Source of the DNA: Rickettsia typhi
GTDB taxonomy: Bacteria; Pseudomonadota; Alphaproteobacteria; Rickettsiales; Deianiraeaceae
Direction of reading: 5' to 3'
Assembly: GCA_945881985.1 (NCBI GenBank)
Contig: CAMCVL010000006.1
Span: forward strand, 31,197 to 95,196
Length of the DNA: 64,000 bases
The notes under the pieces were generated by a model, which searched no databases, was not told where the DNA came from, and saw only the letters and a program-made list of their open reading frames with translations. The position numbers were made by a program, and so were the translations under genes. Below are positions 27,190-35,488 of the stretch, piece by piece (position 1 is the first letter of the stretch; each line of letters begins with the position of its first letter).

Positions 27190-28269
27190 TTATTCACTGA
27201 ATAAATCTTCGCAACCTAACAATTTTTCAACTTTTAAAATTGTATAACGCTTTTTTATTTTGCGGTTTAATTCAAATTTTTCTATTTTCATTTGAAGTTG
27301 CATCTTTTCTCTTCCACCTAACTTTTTTAACCCAGAAACATATTCTTTAAAAAATTGAGCATCGTCCATTTTGCATTGAATTTTGTTATCACCATCCTCA
27401 AATTCCCATAAACAATTTTCTTTGGATGTTGGTGTTAGACAAATAAAGGGCTCGTTTACAATAATGGCTGGGTAATCAATTGTTTCTTTATTGTTGTCAG
27501 TGTTATTTTCTGCTTTATACTCAAAGTTTTGAGGTATGGCGATTACTTTTTCGTTTTCTTTATTTTCTTCAAACTTTTCAATAAAGCTCACTTTTCCATC
27601 TAAACTTTTTGAAATATTAGACATATTTGACAACGAAGAAAACATCTTATCTTCATTTAATTTAATTGGTGATGATAGTTCGTGTCTTTCTAGCTCTAAT
27701 CTTTTTTTTTCTATTTCTTCAACAATTGGATTAATGATCTTGATTTTTCTTTCTTCTTTAGTTAAATCATTTTGCAATGCCTCAATTGCTTTTGTTTTTG
27801 CAAATTTCAAAATACCAGCAATAGTTGTTTTTACTGGGCTATCTACAAATTTTTCTATTGCTTTATCATCTGTTTTTTGCAACTTATCCAAGAGCCACCA
27901 CTTTACACTTCCTGTTTCAAAATCTTCAACATATGAAGCTACTGTATAGGTTTCATCAATTCCATTAACGATTGAATGATTAAAGGCTTCTATTTCTTCA
28001 AGAAAAGCATTCATTTTTTTTGAAAATTCAAGAGCTGTAATATTTTTTGGCGTATCAAATTTAATACAATACCAATTATTTTTATCTATTTCACCTCTAC
28101 CTCTCTTACTAACACCAATCCTCCCAGCCATGCTAACTGCCCCATCAAAGCTCATTTCAGGTTTGAATGGTGTGCTGTAGTTTATTTTTTCTTTTTTGTT
28201 ATTATCTATTTTTTTAATAGAATTAACATCTGTTTGATTTATTTTTGTTGTTTTTTCTTTTTTTTTCAT
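27190..28269 (-). CDS. Hypothetical accessory-region protein
   Basis: 359 residues, not recognised. A basic, disordered N-terminus (about 1-35, Lys/Asn-rich) is followed by a possible alpha/beta domain (about 60-150, with SVKWWLLDKL). A helical Glu/Lys-rich middle comes next, then a C-terminal segment from about 275 (LWEFEDGDNKIQCKM...). The arrangement is reminiscent of hypothetical proteins carried on prophages and integrative elements, but I cannot name a family. Composition is more A/T-rich than its neighbours, with AAA/AAT/ATT codons dominant. It lies just downstream, on the same strand, of an IS1595-type transposase relic, which supports arrival by transfer. Confidence 0.6.
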   Translation of the reverse strand: MKKKEKTTKINQTDVNSIKKIDNNKKEKINYSTPFKPEMSFDGAVSMAGRIGVSKRGRGEIDKNNWYCIKFDTPKNITALEFSKKMNAFLEEIEAFNHSIVNGIDETYTVASYVEDFETGSVKWWLLDKLQKTDDKAIEKFVDSPVKTTIAGILKFAKTKAIEALQNDLTKEERKIKIINPIVEEIEKKRLELERHELSSPIKLNEDKMFSSLSNMSNISKSLDGKVSFIEKFEENKENEKVIAIPQNFEYKAENNTDNNKETIDYPAIIVNEPFICLTPTSKENCLWEFEDGDNKIQCKMDDAQFFKEYVSGLKKLGGREKMQLQMKIEKFELNRKIKKRYTILKVEKLLGCEDLFSE

Positions 28270-28313
28270 ATTATTTTGAAATAAGATTTTTATACCTTGA
28301 TCTTCTTTTTAAA

Positions 28314-28590
28314 TTACCTAAAAAGCAAGAAAATTTTTGATTTTGCGATGCTATAACGATAATTTATTTCGCTCAAATAAGAGTTCAAATATTTTGAACC
28401 AACCCAGTACCCAGTTTAATTTATAGTTCTTTTTACCAAACTAAAATAACCTTCTGTTACATTTTTATAAACATCATTTTTTACATACTCTCCTGTACTA
28501 CGATTAAGGCTTTTGTTTTTACAAAAGTGTTTCAAGTATTTATCAAATTGAAATTTCAAGAGTTTTTTATACCTTTTTGCATATATTTAT
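28314..28590 (-). pseudogene. IS1595-family (ISXO2-like) transposase remnant
   Basis: Reading the minus strand gives a C-terminal transposase fragment: NRSTGEYVKNDVYKNVTEGY, then FSLVKRTIN, an in-frame TAA at 28416-28418, then YWVGSKYLNSYLSEINYRYS, ending at a TAA at 28314. The pattern HS-x-GEYV...NTIEGFWSLLKRG...YHVS-KHLQRYLDEF-FRYN is the hallmark of ISXO2-like transposases, and the Glu in TEGYF matches the last catalytic residue. No N-terminal half or clear terminal inverted repeats remain, so it is dead. It is too short and broken to appear as an ordinary gene. Confidence 0.78.
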
Positions 28591-28746
28591 CCTTGTGATT
28601 ATTACTTTTATCTTGCATTTAACAACACTTGCTTTAATCTAAGTATGCTTGCTTAAAAGCCGGAGGTAATTGCTGGCTTTGATATTGCTATATTAAATTA
28701 TTGAGGAACATTGTTGTTTAATGTTTTCATGTCCAGCCCAACAAAA
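28591..28746. other. thrC upstream region
   Basis: Together with the transposase relic this makes up the 28270-28746 stretch without an intact gene. I see no further transposase residue here. A GAGGA at 28703-28707 is too near the TTG at 28711 to mark a good start there. Confidence 0.4.
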
Positions 28747-30168
28747 ATGCTTTTTACAAGCACACGCAACTCCCATCAAAGCTACACCCTTGACCAAATC
28801 ATCTTAAGGGGAACATGCGACAGAGGGGGGCTTTTTATGCCGCAAACCTTGCCATCTTTTAGCAAGGAGGAGATAAATTTGTTTGCAACGCAAAGCTATC
28901 AAGATGTTTGTTTTGCAGTTGTAAGTAAATTTACAGATGGTGTTTTGCCCCAGCAAGAGCTTAGAGCTATGATTGACAGAGCGTATTCAAGCTTTACCCA
29001 CAAGGCGGTTTTGCCTTTAAAGCAGGTGTCGCACAATCATTATATGGCGGAGATGTTTTACGGCGAGACCTTTGCCTTTAAGGATTTTGCTCTTAGTCTT
29101 TTAGGGCAGATGATAGAGTATTTTGTAAAAATTAAAAACAAAAAAGCCGTGATAATTGGGGCAACATCTGGCGACACAGGCTCGGCAGCTATCTACGGAT
29201 GCAAAAATTTGGATGCGGCATCTGTTTATATTTTGTTTCCGCGTGGAATGGTATCGCAGTTTCAAAAAATGCAGATGGTAAGCACTGGCTCGCCTAGCGT
29301 GTACCCCCTTGAGGTTGACGGCACATTTGACGACTGCCAAAACATTGTAAAAGATTTGTTTGTTGATGAAGACTTTTTGTCAAAGCTTGGTAAGGACCTT
29401 GTGGCGGTTAATTCCGTAAATTTTATGCGTATTTTGGCACAGGCAGTGTATTATTTTTACACTTGTTCTAGGCTTAATCAGGGCTGCAAAATTGCGGTTA
29501 GCGTGCCAAGTGGCAACTTTGGCAATATCTACTCGGCAATGCTTGCAAAGCAGATGGGGCTAAAGATTGACAAATTTATCGTGGCAACCAACAAAAACGA
29601 CATACTATATCGCTTTTTTAATGCAGGCGACTACTCGGTTAAGCAAATTAGCCCCACAATTTCGCCAAGCATAGACATATCTATTGCAAGTAATTTTGAA
29701 AGATTTTTATACTCCGCCCTTAACTGCAACGCCGACTTAACCGCGGCAAAAATGCAGGATCTTAAGTCCTTTGGTAAAATTACATTTAGTGCTGCTGAGC
29801 TTAACGCTTTAACGCAAAACTTTGTTGCCTTTAAAGCACAGGAGGATGACATGAAGCAGGAAATACAAAACCTATACAATCTTACCTGCGAGGTGAGCGA
29901 GCCACACACGGCGGCTGGGCTTTATGCGGCAAATTGCTTTTTAAAAGCACAGGAGGCACAAGGTTATCTTGTAATTACCTTTGCAACCGCAAGCGGGGTA
30001 AAGTTTAGCGATGCTGTTTTATCTGCTGGGGTGCCGGCCCACGCTCTTGAGGCAACCATGCCAGCAATCATCACGGCTAAAAAGCAATCTAACCAGCAGC
30101 AAAAATGCTACAATTTGCCTGCCAAGCACGACCTAATTAAAGATTTTATCCTGCAAAGCCAATGTTAA
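28747..30168 (+). CDS. thrC: Threonine synthase
   Basis: PLP enzyme that converts O-phosphohomoserine to threonine, the last step of the pathway. About 473 residues from the ATG at 28747, which gives the family start MLFTSTRN. In-frame alternatives are ATG 28729 and TTG 28711. The PLP lysine lies in GETFAFKDFALSLLGQ; the phosphate loop reads IIGATSGDTGSAAIYG and a later block reads VSVPSGNFGNIYSAMLAKQMGL. Other thr genes are not in the window. The last 7 bases overlap lptE. Confidence 0.95.
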   Translation: MLFTSTRNSHQSYTLDQIILRGTCDRGGLFMPQTLPSFSKEEINLFATQSYQDVCFAVVSKFTDGVLPQQELRAMIDRAYSSFTHKAVLPLKQVSHNHYMAEMFYGETFAFKDFALSLLGQMIEYFVKIKNKKAVIIGATSGDTGSAAIYGCKNLDAASVYILFPRGMVSQFQKMQMVSTGSPSVYPLEVDGTFDDCQNIVKDLFVDEDFLSKLGKDLVAVNSVNFMRILAQAVYYFYTCSRLNQGCKIAVSVPSGNFGNIYSAMLAKQMGLKIDKFIVATNKNDILYRFFNAGDYSVKQISPTISPSIDISIASNFERFLYSALNCNADLTAAKMQDLKSFGKITFSAAELNALTQNFVAFKAQEDDMKQEIQNLYNLTCEVSEPHTAAGLYAANCFLKAQEAQGYLVITFATASGVKFSDAVLSAGVPAHALEATMPAIITAKKQSNQQQKCYNLPAKHDLIKDFILQSQC

Positions 30169-30662
30169 AAAATTCCATTGCCATACTTTTTAGTCTGTGC
30201 GTTTTAAGCTCCTGCGGCTTTAAATATATTGCCGATGGGGCATATGATGCTAGGCACGACGAGTCAATTGGGGTTTTACAAAGTAATTTTTTATGTAATG
30301 CAAAAAATTACTCCTTTTGTCACGAGGTTTTAACCCTTTTAAAAGCAAGGGCAAGCAATACATTTGGCGGAATCATTGAGGTTGACCTTAGCGATATAAA
30401 TAACAACTTTACCAACTGGGAGGATGAAACCAAGATACAAAAGCTAAATATAATCAACCTTAGGGCAAGCTACACAATAGTGCCGCCAATGGGCGAGGTT
30501 GTTAGCGGCTACAAGGAACAATCTTTTTACTATCAGTTTAACACTTTGCATGCTACAACCTTGGCGTCGCAGGATTATTCCGTTGCCGCTCTTGCAAGCA
30601 TGATTGCCGATGATATTTCAAAGGAAGTATTTAAAACGCAATACACGGAGTCAAAATTATGA
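30162..30662 (+). CDS. lptE: LptE-like LPS assembly lipoprotein
   Basis: Outer-membrane lipoprotein expected to plug LptD during LPS insertion. 166 residues, with a signal peptide (IAILFSLCVLSS) and a lipobox LSSC followed by GFKYI. The mature protein has the size and alternating pattern of alphaproteobacterial LptE, for example the helix-forming stretch VAALASMIADDISKEVF at the C-terminus. Divergent family, so the name rests on the lipobox, size and general pattern. It overlaps thrC by 7 bp and the following nuclease-methylase gene by 4 bp (ATGA), an unusual partner for an LPS gene. Confidence 0.72.
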   Translation: MLKNSIAILFSLCVLSSCGFKYIADGAYDARHDESIGVLQSNFLCNAKNYSFCHEVLTLLKARASNTFGGIIEVDLSDINNNFTNWEDETKIQKLNIINLRASYTIVPPMGEVVSGYKEQSFYYQFNTLHATTLASQDYSVAALASMIADDISKEVFKTQYTESKL

Positions 30663-32971
30663 ATAGCAAAATTATGAATAATAAAACGGAAGAGAGCTTT
30701 AAGGCGGAGTGCCTTACCGCTTGGGGCTTTGTAGCCGGCAAAGATTACACCCTAGGCAGGATTGATGCTAAGCTAAAAAACATCTGGATAGAGGCAAAAA
30801 AAGGCGCTGAAGATATAGATAAAATGCTGGCACAGATAATCTTTACCGCAAGAATACAAAGTGCCACTCTATGCGAGGCTTTGCCGCCTTACCTAGGATG
30901 CTTTAACCAGCTTTGCGGGGCAATTATACACGAGGACGACATACACGAGGCACTAAGCCACCCTAGTGTGAACTGGAACCAAACCCCTTCAAAAATCAAC
31001 GAGCAAACCGTTGCAATTATTGCCTCCACTTTAAAAAATAAACAAATTTTTTACAACTTAACAGACTTTGGCAAGGCTTTAAAGCAAATTGCCAGCACAA
31101 ATTACCTAAGGCAAAGCGAGATCACAAAGAACAATGTAATTTCAATTTATCACGACTGGCTTGCAACCATCGGTAAAATTTTAACCTTTAGAGACCCCAA
31201 GATGCTTGAAAACCTAAAAGCAGATTGCTTTTTAGCAGATATAATGATTGATGAGGACGGCGACAAAACAATCACTCAAAAGCTTACCTTAATACGCAGG
31301 ACAGTGGACAGAGAGTATTATTACATACCAAGGGACAGAACAGGCTTTGACTTAAAAGACGACATAAAAATAACAAATTACGATGTTTATAATACATTTT
31401 GGAACAAATACAAACGCCCCCCAGCCCAAGATTTTAGAAACCTAATACTCACAAGGCGAGACCTCTTGGTTTTTAACAAGGATAGGCAAAAAAATGGTGC
31501 CTTTTACACGCCGTCAACATTTTCGCAGGAAAGCAAAAAATATCTAGCCAAAGCCTTTGGCGAGGATTGGCAGGATAATTACTACATCTGGGATTGTTGC
31601 TGCGGCACTGGCAACTTGGAGGTGGGGCTTATTAATCAGGAGAGGGTTTTTATGTCCGACATCATGCAACAGTGCATAGACATAATAAAAGAGAGCTGCT
31701 TTATGCCAGATTCCACCCTCTTTCAATTTGATTTTTTAAATGACGAGTGGAAGCCACTCTCTCAAGGCGGCAAGATACCTAATAATCTGTGGCAAATTAT
31801 ACAAAACGAGCCGCAAAAGTTAATCATTTACATCAACCCACCTTACAAAGAGGACAGCAACAAGGAAACAATGCTTGGCAAAACAACAAATTACGCAGGA
31901 CTAACTCAAACCATCACCAAGGGCGAGATGAAAACTGACAACAAAAACCTCGGCAGGGCAAGTAACGAGCTTTTTGTGCAGTTTTATTACAATATTTACA
32001 CAAGAATTAAGGTGTGTAAAATTGCAGCCTTCTCGACATTAAAAAATTGCGTCTCACCTAATTTTGAAGGTTTTAGAAGCTTTTTTAAAGCAAAATTCTG
32101 TGGCGGCTTTATTTGCAAGTCCAATACTTTTGACAATGTTAAGGGGCAGTTTCCGATATCCTTTCAAATTTGGGATTGCGCTTTAAATCTTGATTTTAAA
32201 AAGTCACTCACATTTGATGTCTACGACACAGAGGGTAGCAAAACCGTATTTGCAACCGACAAAAAAGATGCTATTAACACTTGGTTTTACAGAGAGAAAA
32301 AAGATGCAAGTGAAATACTTGGCTACTGCCAGCATGAGCCGGGTGATTTTTCCCATCAAAATGGAGTGTACTTTGTATCGACAAAGCCAACTAGACCAGT
32401 TGCACTTAGCTTTGCAAATCTTGAAAAAGCCTTGATATACCTAGCCTTAAGGCATTGTATAAAATGTACTTGGATTAACGATAGGGACCAGCTTTTGCAT
32501 CCAACAAAAATTGTCAAAACTACTGATGATACGGGGCTTTATGCAAATGAGAGTGGGGAGTCTTGTATCCACGAATATGAATATCAAAAAGATACAAATT
32601 TTATTGCAAATTGCGTTGCTTTTGCACTTTTTCATAGGCAAAATCATGCAGATTGGTGCCTGTTTAAGGACAGCGAGCTGGGTCTGCATAGCTCTGGGCG
32701 GGATTTAAGTGTGTATAATTTTGTTATGCAATATCAATTTGGCGAAACAGCAAGTAAATTGCTTGAAGCCGCTAGGCAAATTTATATGCTTTATTATAGC
32801 AAAATTCATCAAAGCACTACAAATTATTCAGTTAGCCGCAAAATTGTTTGGCAAACGCTTAAGGACAATGATGAATTTAAAACTTTAAAAACAGAATTTA
32901 CCACCTTGCAAAACGAGCTTGCAAGCGAGATAGCCTTTGATATGATAGGCTATGGTTTTTACAGGGTATAG
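30659..32971 (+). CDS. Single-chain nuclease-adenine methylase (type IIG-like)
   Basis: 770 residues. An N-terminal PD-(D/E)xK-like nuclease motif is visible as Asp36 and Glu45-Ala-Lys47 (RIDAKLKNIWIEAKKG). The N6-adenine methylase core follows: KNGAFYTPSTF near 278, SAM motif I WDCCCGTGNLEVGL at 311-324, and catalytic NPPY at 393-396. The region from about 430 on would carry target recognition. It can therefore be a complete restriction-modification enzyme in one chain. It starts inside the lptE stop (ATGA), so the two are translationally coupled; an ATG at 30674 is a possible later start. The recognition sequence cannot be inferred. Confidence 0.82.
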   Translation: MNSKIMNNKTEESFKAECLTAWGFVAGKDYTLGRIDAKLKNIWIEAKKGAEDIDKMLAQIIFTARIQSATLCEALPPYLGCFNQLCGAIIHEDDIHEALSHPSVNWNQTPSKINEQTVAIIASTLKNKQIFYNLTDFGKALKQIASTNYLRQSEITKNNVISIYHDWLATIGKILTFRDPKMLENLKADCFLADIMIDEDGDKTITQKLTLIRRTVDREYYYIPRDRTGFDLKDDIKITNYDVYNTFWNKYKRPPAQDFRNLILTRRDLLVFNKDRQKNGAFYTPSTFSQESKKYLAKAFGEDWQDNYYIWDCCCGTGNLEVGLINQERVFMSDIMQQCIDIIKESCFMPDSTLFQFDFLNDEWKPLSQGGKIPNNLWQIIQNEPQKLIIYINPPYKEDSNKETMLGKTTNYAGLTQTITKGEMKTDNKNLGRASNELFVQFYYNIYTRIKVCKIAAFSTLKNCVSPNFEGFRSFFKAKFCGGFICKSNTFDNVKGQFPISFQIWDCALNLDFKKSLTFDVYDTEGSKTVFATDKKDAINTWFYREKKDASEILGYCQHEPGDFSHQNGVYFVSTKPTRPVALSFANLEKALIYLALRHCIKCTWINDRDQLLHPTKIVKTTDDTGLYANESGESCIHEYEYQKDTNFIANCVAFALFHRQNHADWCLFKDSELGLHSSGRDLSVYNFVMQYQFGETASKLLEAARQIYMLYYSKIHQSTTNYSVSRKIVWQTLKDNDEFKTLKTEFTTLQNELASEIAFDMIGYGFYRV

Positions 32972-33014
32972 TGCTAAGGGGTTTTAGGTGGTTAAGGGTT
33001 TGTTAAATTTAAAA

Positions 33015-33509
33015 TCAAACTTTGCCATCTGTGTATTTTAAAATTTGCACCGCCTTTAGCACTTCGTCCCTTGCGTTAATTGCAGCCTGTTTGCTCGTTA
33101 GGTTAGTTTGCAATATTTGCAAGGCATTAAGCCTTAAGGTTTTGGCTTTAGCGATGGCGGATTCTGCGGAGGACTCAAAGAGTTCCTCTATGTTAAAAAT
33201 TGCCTCAAGAACATCTGGGTAGGCATTAAGGCTTAGTCTATGCTCGTTGTTTTGTATGTCAACTTCAAGCCACAGTTTTGTTAGATAGGCGGCTCTTTGA
33301 GTATCATTGACTAAAATACCATAGCAAGTGTTAATGTGTGCCGAGGCAAGGCTTGCAAAAAAAATATCTTGTTGTTTTAACACTTTGTCTGGATGGTATT
33401 GTTGCTGGAGCTGTAAAAGGTTTGCCTCAAGCTGTGCCTTGTTTATGTTAAAGTTTGGAGCGATTTTAAAAACTTCAAATGCCCCAAGTTTTGTAATATT
33501 AGTTTGCAT
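33015..33509 (-). CDS. hscB: Co-chaperone HscB (iron-sulfur cluster assembly)
   Basis: J-domain protein that brings the scaffold IscU to HscA. 164 residues: an N-terminal J domain with the HPD motif at 39-41 (QQYHPDKVLKQ), then the C-terminal helical HSCB domain with YLTKLWLEV and a helical bundle (LEAIFNIEELFESSAESAI). hscA, iscU and fdx are not adjacent. It lies 2 bp after the esterase gene on the minus strand and converges with the methylase gene. Confidence 0.9.
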   Translation of the reverse strand: MQTNITKLGAFEVFKIAPNFNINKAQLEANLLQLQQQYHPDKVLKQQDIFFASLASAHINTCYGILVNDTQRAAYLTKLWLEVDIQNNEHRLSLNAYPDVLEAIFNIEELFESSAESAIAKAKTLRLNALQILQTNLTSKQAAINARDEVLKAVQILKYTDGKV

Positions 33510-33511
33510 TT

Positions 33512-34165
33512 TTAAAGTTTGGCAATAAAGCTTTTTGCTGCATCTATTGCGGCAGAGTCAATTGAATGCTCAAGTCCCGCAATTTTGCAAAAATTAGTAT
33601 TAAAGCCAGCCTCTTTAAGGTAAGTATTTGCAACCTTACTAAGAGCAATTGGCACAACAACATCTTCATCGCCGTGAATAAGGCATACTGGCGGCTTGCA
33701 AGCTGCCTCAGTGCCTGCAAGGTCTGGGGCAATTAATGTGCCAGAAAAGCCAATAATACATTTAATTTGCTGTTGTAATCTTATGCCGGTAAAAAGCGAC
33801 ACCATTGCCCCCTGCGAAAAACCAAACAAGCTAAGATTTGCATGGCTAAGCTCGTATTTTGTAAGCATTTGAGATATAAAATCTGTCAAAATTTGCTGCA
33901 CTCGGTAGGAATGGTTAAGTAAAACCTCACGGGATCTGTCAAGCAAGGAATACCATTGAAACCCCGGAGGACCAAACTCAAAAACCTCAGGAGCGTTAGG
34001 AAAGATAAAAACAGCATCCTCAAAAACGCCATCAAAATCACGCCAAATTGGCACAAGATTTGAGGCATCCGCCCCATAGCCATGCGAGCAAATAATAAGA
34101 TTTTTTGGCTTAGCACCATCCTTAAGGCTGGACTTAGCTACATAATTTAAACTTGCCTGTTGCAT
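33512..34165 (-). CDS. Carboxylesterase/phospholipase (alpha/beta hydrolase)
   Basis: 217 residues of the small carboxylesterase family (EstB/YpfH type), cytoplasmic, acting on short esters or lysophospholipids. The oxyanion region reads IICSHGYGADASNL. The catalytic triad is seen as Ser in LFGFSQGAMVSL, Asp in IHGDEDVVVP and His in GLEHSID. Length is normal. It is part of the minus-strand YceI-HIT-esterase-hscB series with short spacings. Confidence 0.9.
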   Translation of the reverse strand: MQQASLNYVAKSSLKDGAKPKNLIICSHGYGADASNLVPIWRDFDGVFEDAVFIFPNAPEVFEFGPPGFQWYSLLDRSREVLLNHSYRVQQILTDFISQMLTKYELSHANLSLFGFSQGAMVSLFTGIRLQQQIKCIIGFSGTLIAPDLAGTEAACKPPVCLIHGDEDVVVPIALSKVANTYLKEAGFNTNFCKIAGLEHSIDSAAIDAAKSFIAKL

Positions 34166-34198
34166 TTTAAAAACAAATAAAAATCTATAACTTATTCA

Positions 34199-34564
34199 TT
34201 ACTCATTTGACATAATATGCAGATGAAAATGAAACACAACCTGCCCCGCCCCCGCCCCATTATTTGTGTGAAGCTGATAGTTTTTAAGTCCTAAGACATT
34301 TGCAGCAATATGCTTAGCCTTGGCAAAAAAATCGGCAATTTGCAGTGGTGAGTTTTGGCAAGCCGCAACAAAATCGTCAAAATCTACAACTAAAGCCTTT
34401 GGTATCAATAAGGCGTGAGTTTTGCATTTTGGATAGGCATCGTAAAAACAAAGCAAGTTGTTGTCTTCGTAGATAATTTTTGCATCAAGCTCGCCTTGAA
34501 TTATCTTGTAAAACACATTTGCCTTGTTGTAGTTTTTTGTAGCGATATTTGCCGAGGTTTGCAT
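34199..34564 (-). CDS. HIT family protein (nucleotide phosphoramidase-like)
   Basis: 121 residues. The histidine triad reads HFHLHIM close to the C-terminus, preceded by NNGAGAGQVVFHFH. The N-terminus has the usual FYKIIQGELDAKIIYEDNNL. HIT proteins of this HinT type hydrolyse AMP-amides; the physiological substrate is often unknown. The gene starts 1 bp after the YceI-family stop. Confidence 0.93.
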   Translation of the reverse strand: MQTSANIATKNYNKANVFYKIIQGELDAKIIYEDNNLLCFYDAYPKCKTHALLIPKALVVDFDDFVAACQNSPLQIADFFAKAKHIAANVLGLKNYQLHTNNGAGAGQVVFHFHLHIMSNE

Positions 34565-34565
34565 A

Positions 34566-35204
34566 TTATTTTTTTACAAATTCAAGTTCTAAAGCAAGTT
34601 CAACCTCGTCCCCAACATATGGAATGTACTCGTTTATACCCCATTGGCTGCGTTTGATTTTTGTTTTTGCAGATATACCAAAAGCTGGGTTTTTTGTGTA
34701 AGGGTGAGCGTCGTAGCCGCCATTAAACACAGCATCCAAGGTAATGGTTTGAGTTTGCCCGTGCATTGTTAAGTCGCCGGTTATAACACCTGTGTTTGCC
34801 CCTGTTTTTTTGATGCTTTTGCTAGCAAAGCTTGCCACAGGATATTTTTTTGCATTAAAGAACTTTTTTGCTATTTCTGCGTCAAAGTTTTCCTTTTTAG
34901 GGAAGGGGTAATCTGTTTTAACAGATTTTAACTTTACTTCTGCGTTGACAGATGATTTTTCAACATCGGCACTATTAAGATTTACATCGGCTTTAATGTC
35001 GGTAAATCTTGCCGTGTAAAAAGACAAGCCAATGTGATTAACTTTAAATGTTAGGCTTGCATGGGTTTTTTCAATCGCATAATTACCGGATGGTATTTTT
35101 GCAATGTCGCTCAAATAATCAGCGGATGCAAGGCTAAAGCTAGTAGCGTAAATTGCTGCGGCTACGGAGGCAATTTTAACTCCATTTAAAACAGATTTTA
35201 TCAT
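34566..35204 (-). CDS. YceI-family periplasmic lipid-binding protein
   Basis: 212 residues with a signal peptide (VKIASVAAAIYATSFSLASA). The mature protein starts GNYAIEKTHASLTFKVNHIGLSFYTARF and contains DLTMHGQTQTITLDAVF, both typical of YceI lipocalin-like barrels that bind isoprenoids or fatty amides. In the periplasm it may store or transport quinone-like lipids. It is the first gene of the minus-strand series that ends with hscB. The 284-bp upstream gap to glmU shows no recognisable feature. Confidence 0.93.
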   Translation of the reverse strand: MIKSVLNGVKIASVAAAIYATSFSLASADYLSDIAKIPSGNYAIEKTHASLTFKVNHIGLSFYTARFTDIKADVNLNSADVEKSSVNAEVKLKSVKTDYPFPKKENFDAEIAKKFFNAKKYPVASFASKSIKKTGANTGVITGDLTMHGQTQTITLDAVFNGGYDAHPYTKNPAFGISAKTKIKRSQWGINEYIPYVGDEVELALELEFVKK

Positions 35205-35488
35205 AATGGCAAATAAAAAATATCATTAATTAAAATTTATGCAATTCAATCTAGCAATTATCTTTTGCGGTTGAATATAAACATATCTAAGATTTAGATT
35301 GCTTTACAAGATTTGCAAGTAAAAAAGATTATTTAAGTAAAAATTATTTATAATTATAGCCGATAGCCGCAGAGCGATTGCATGTAGCTTGCCATATCAT
35401 TTTTGCAAAAAATTAAAACTAGGTAAGTTTTAGCTATTGTTTAAAAAATAATCCTACAAATTTACAGAGCGGCTGTTACTTGGGTTGT

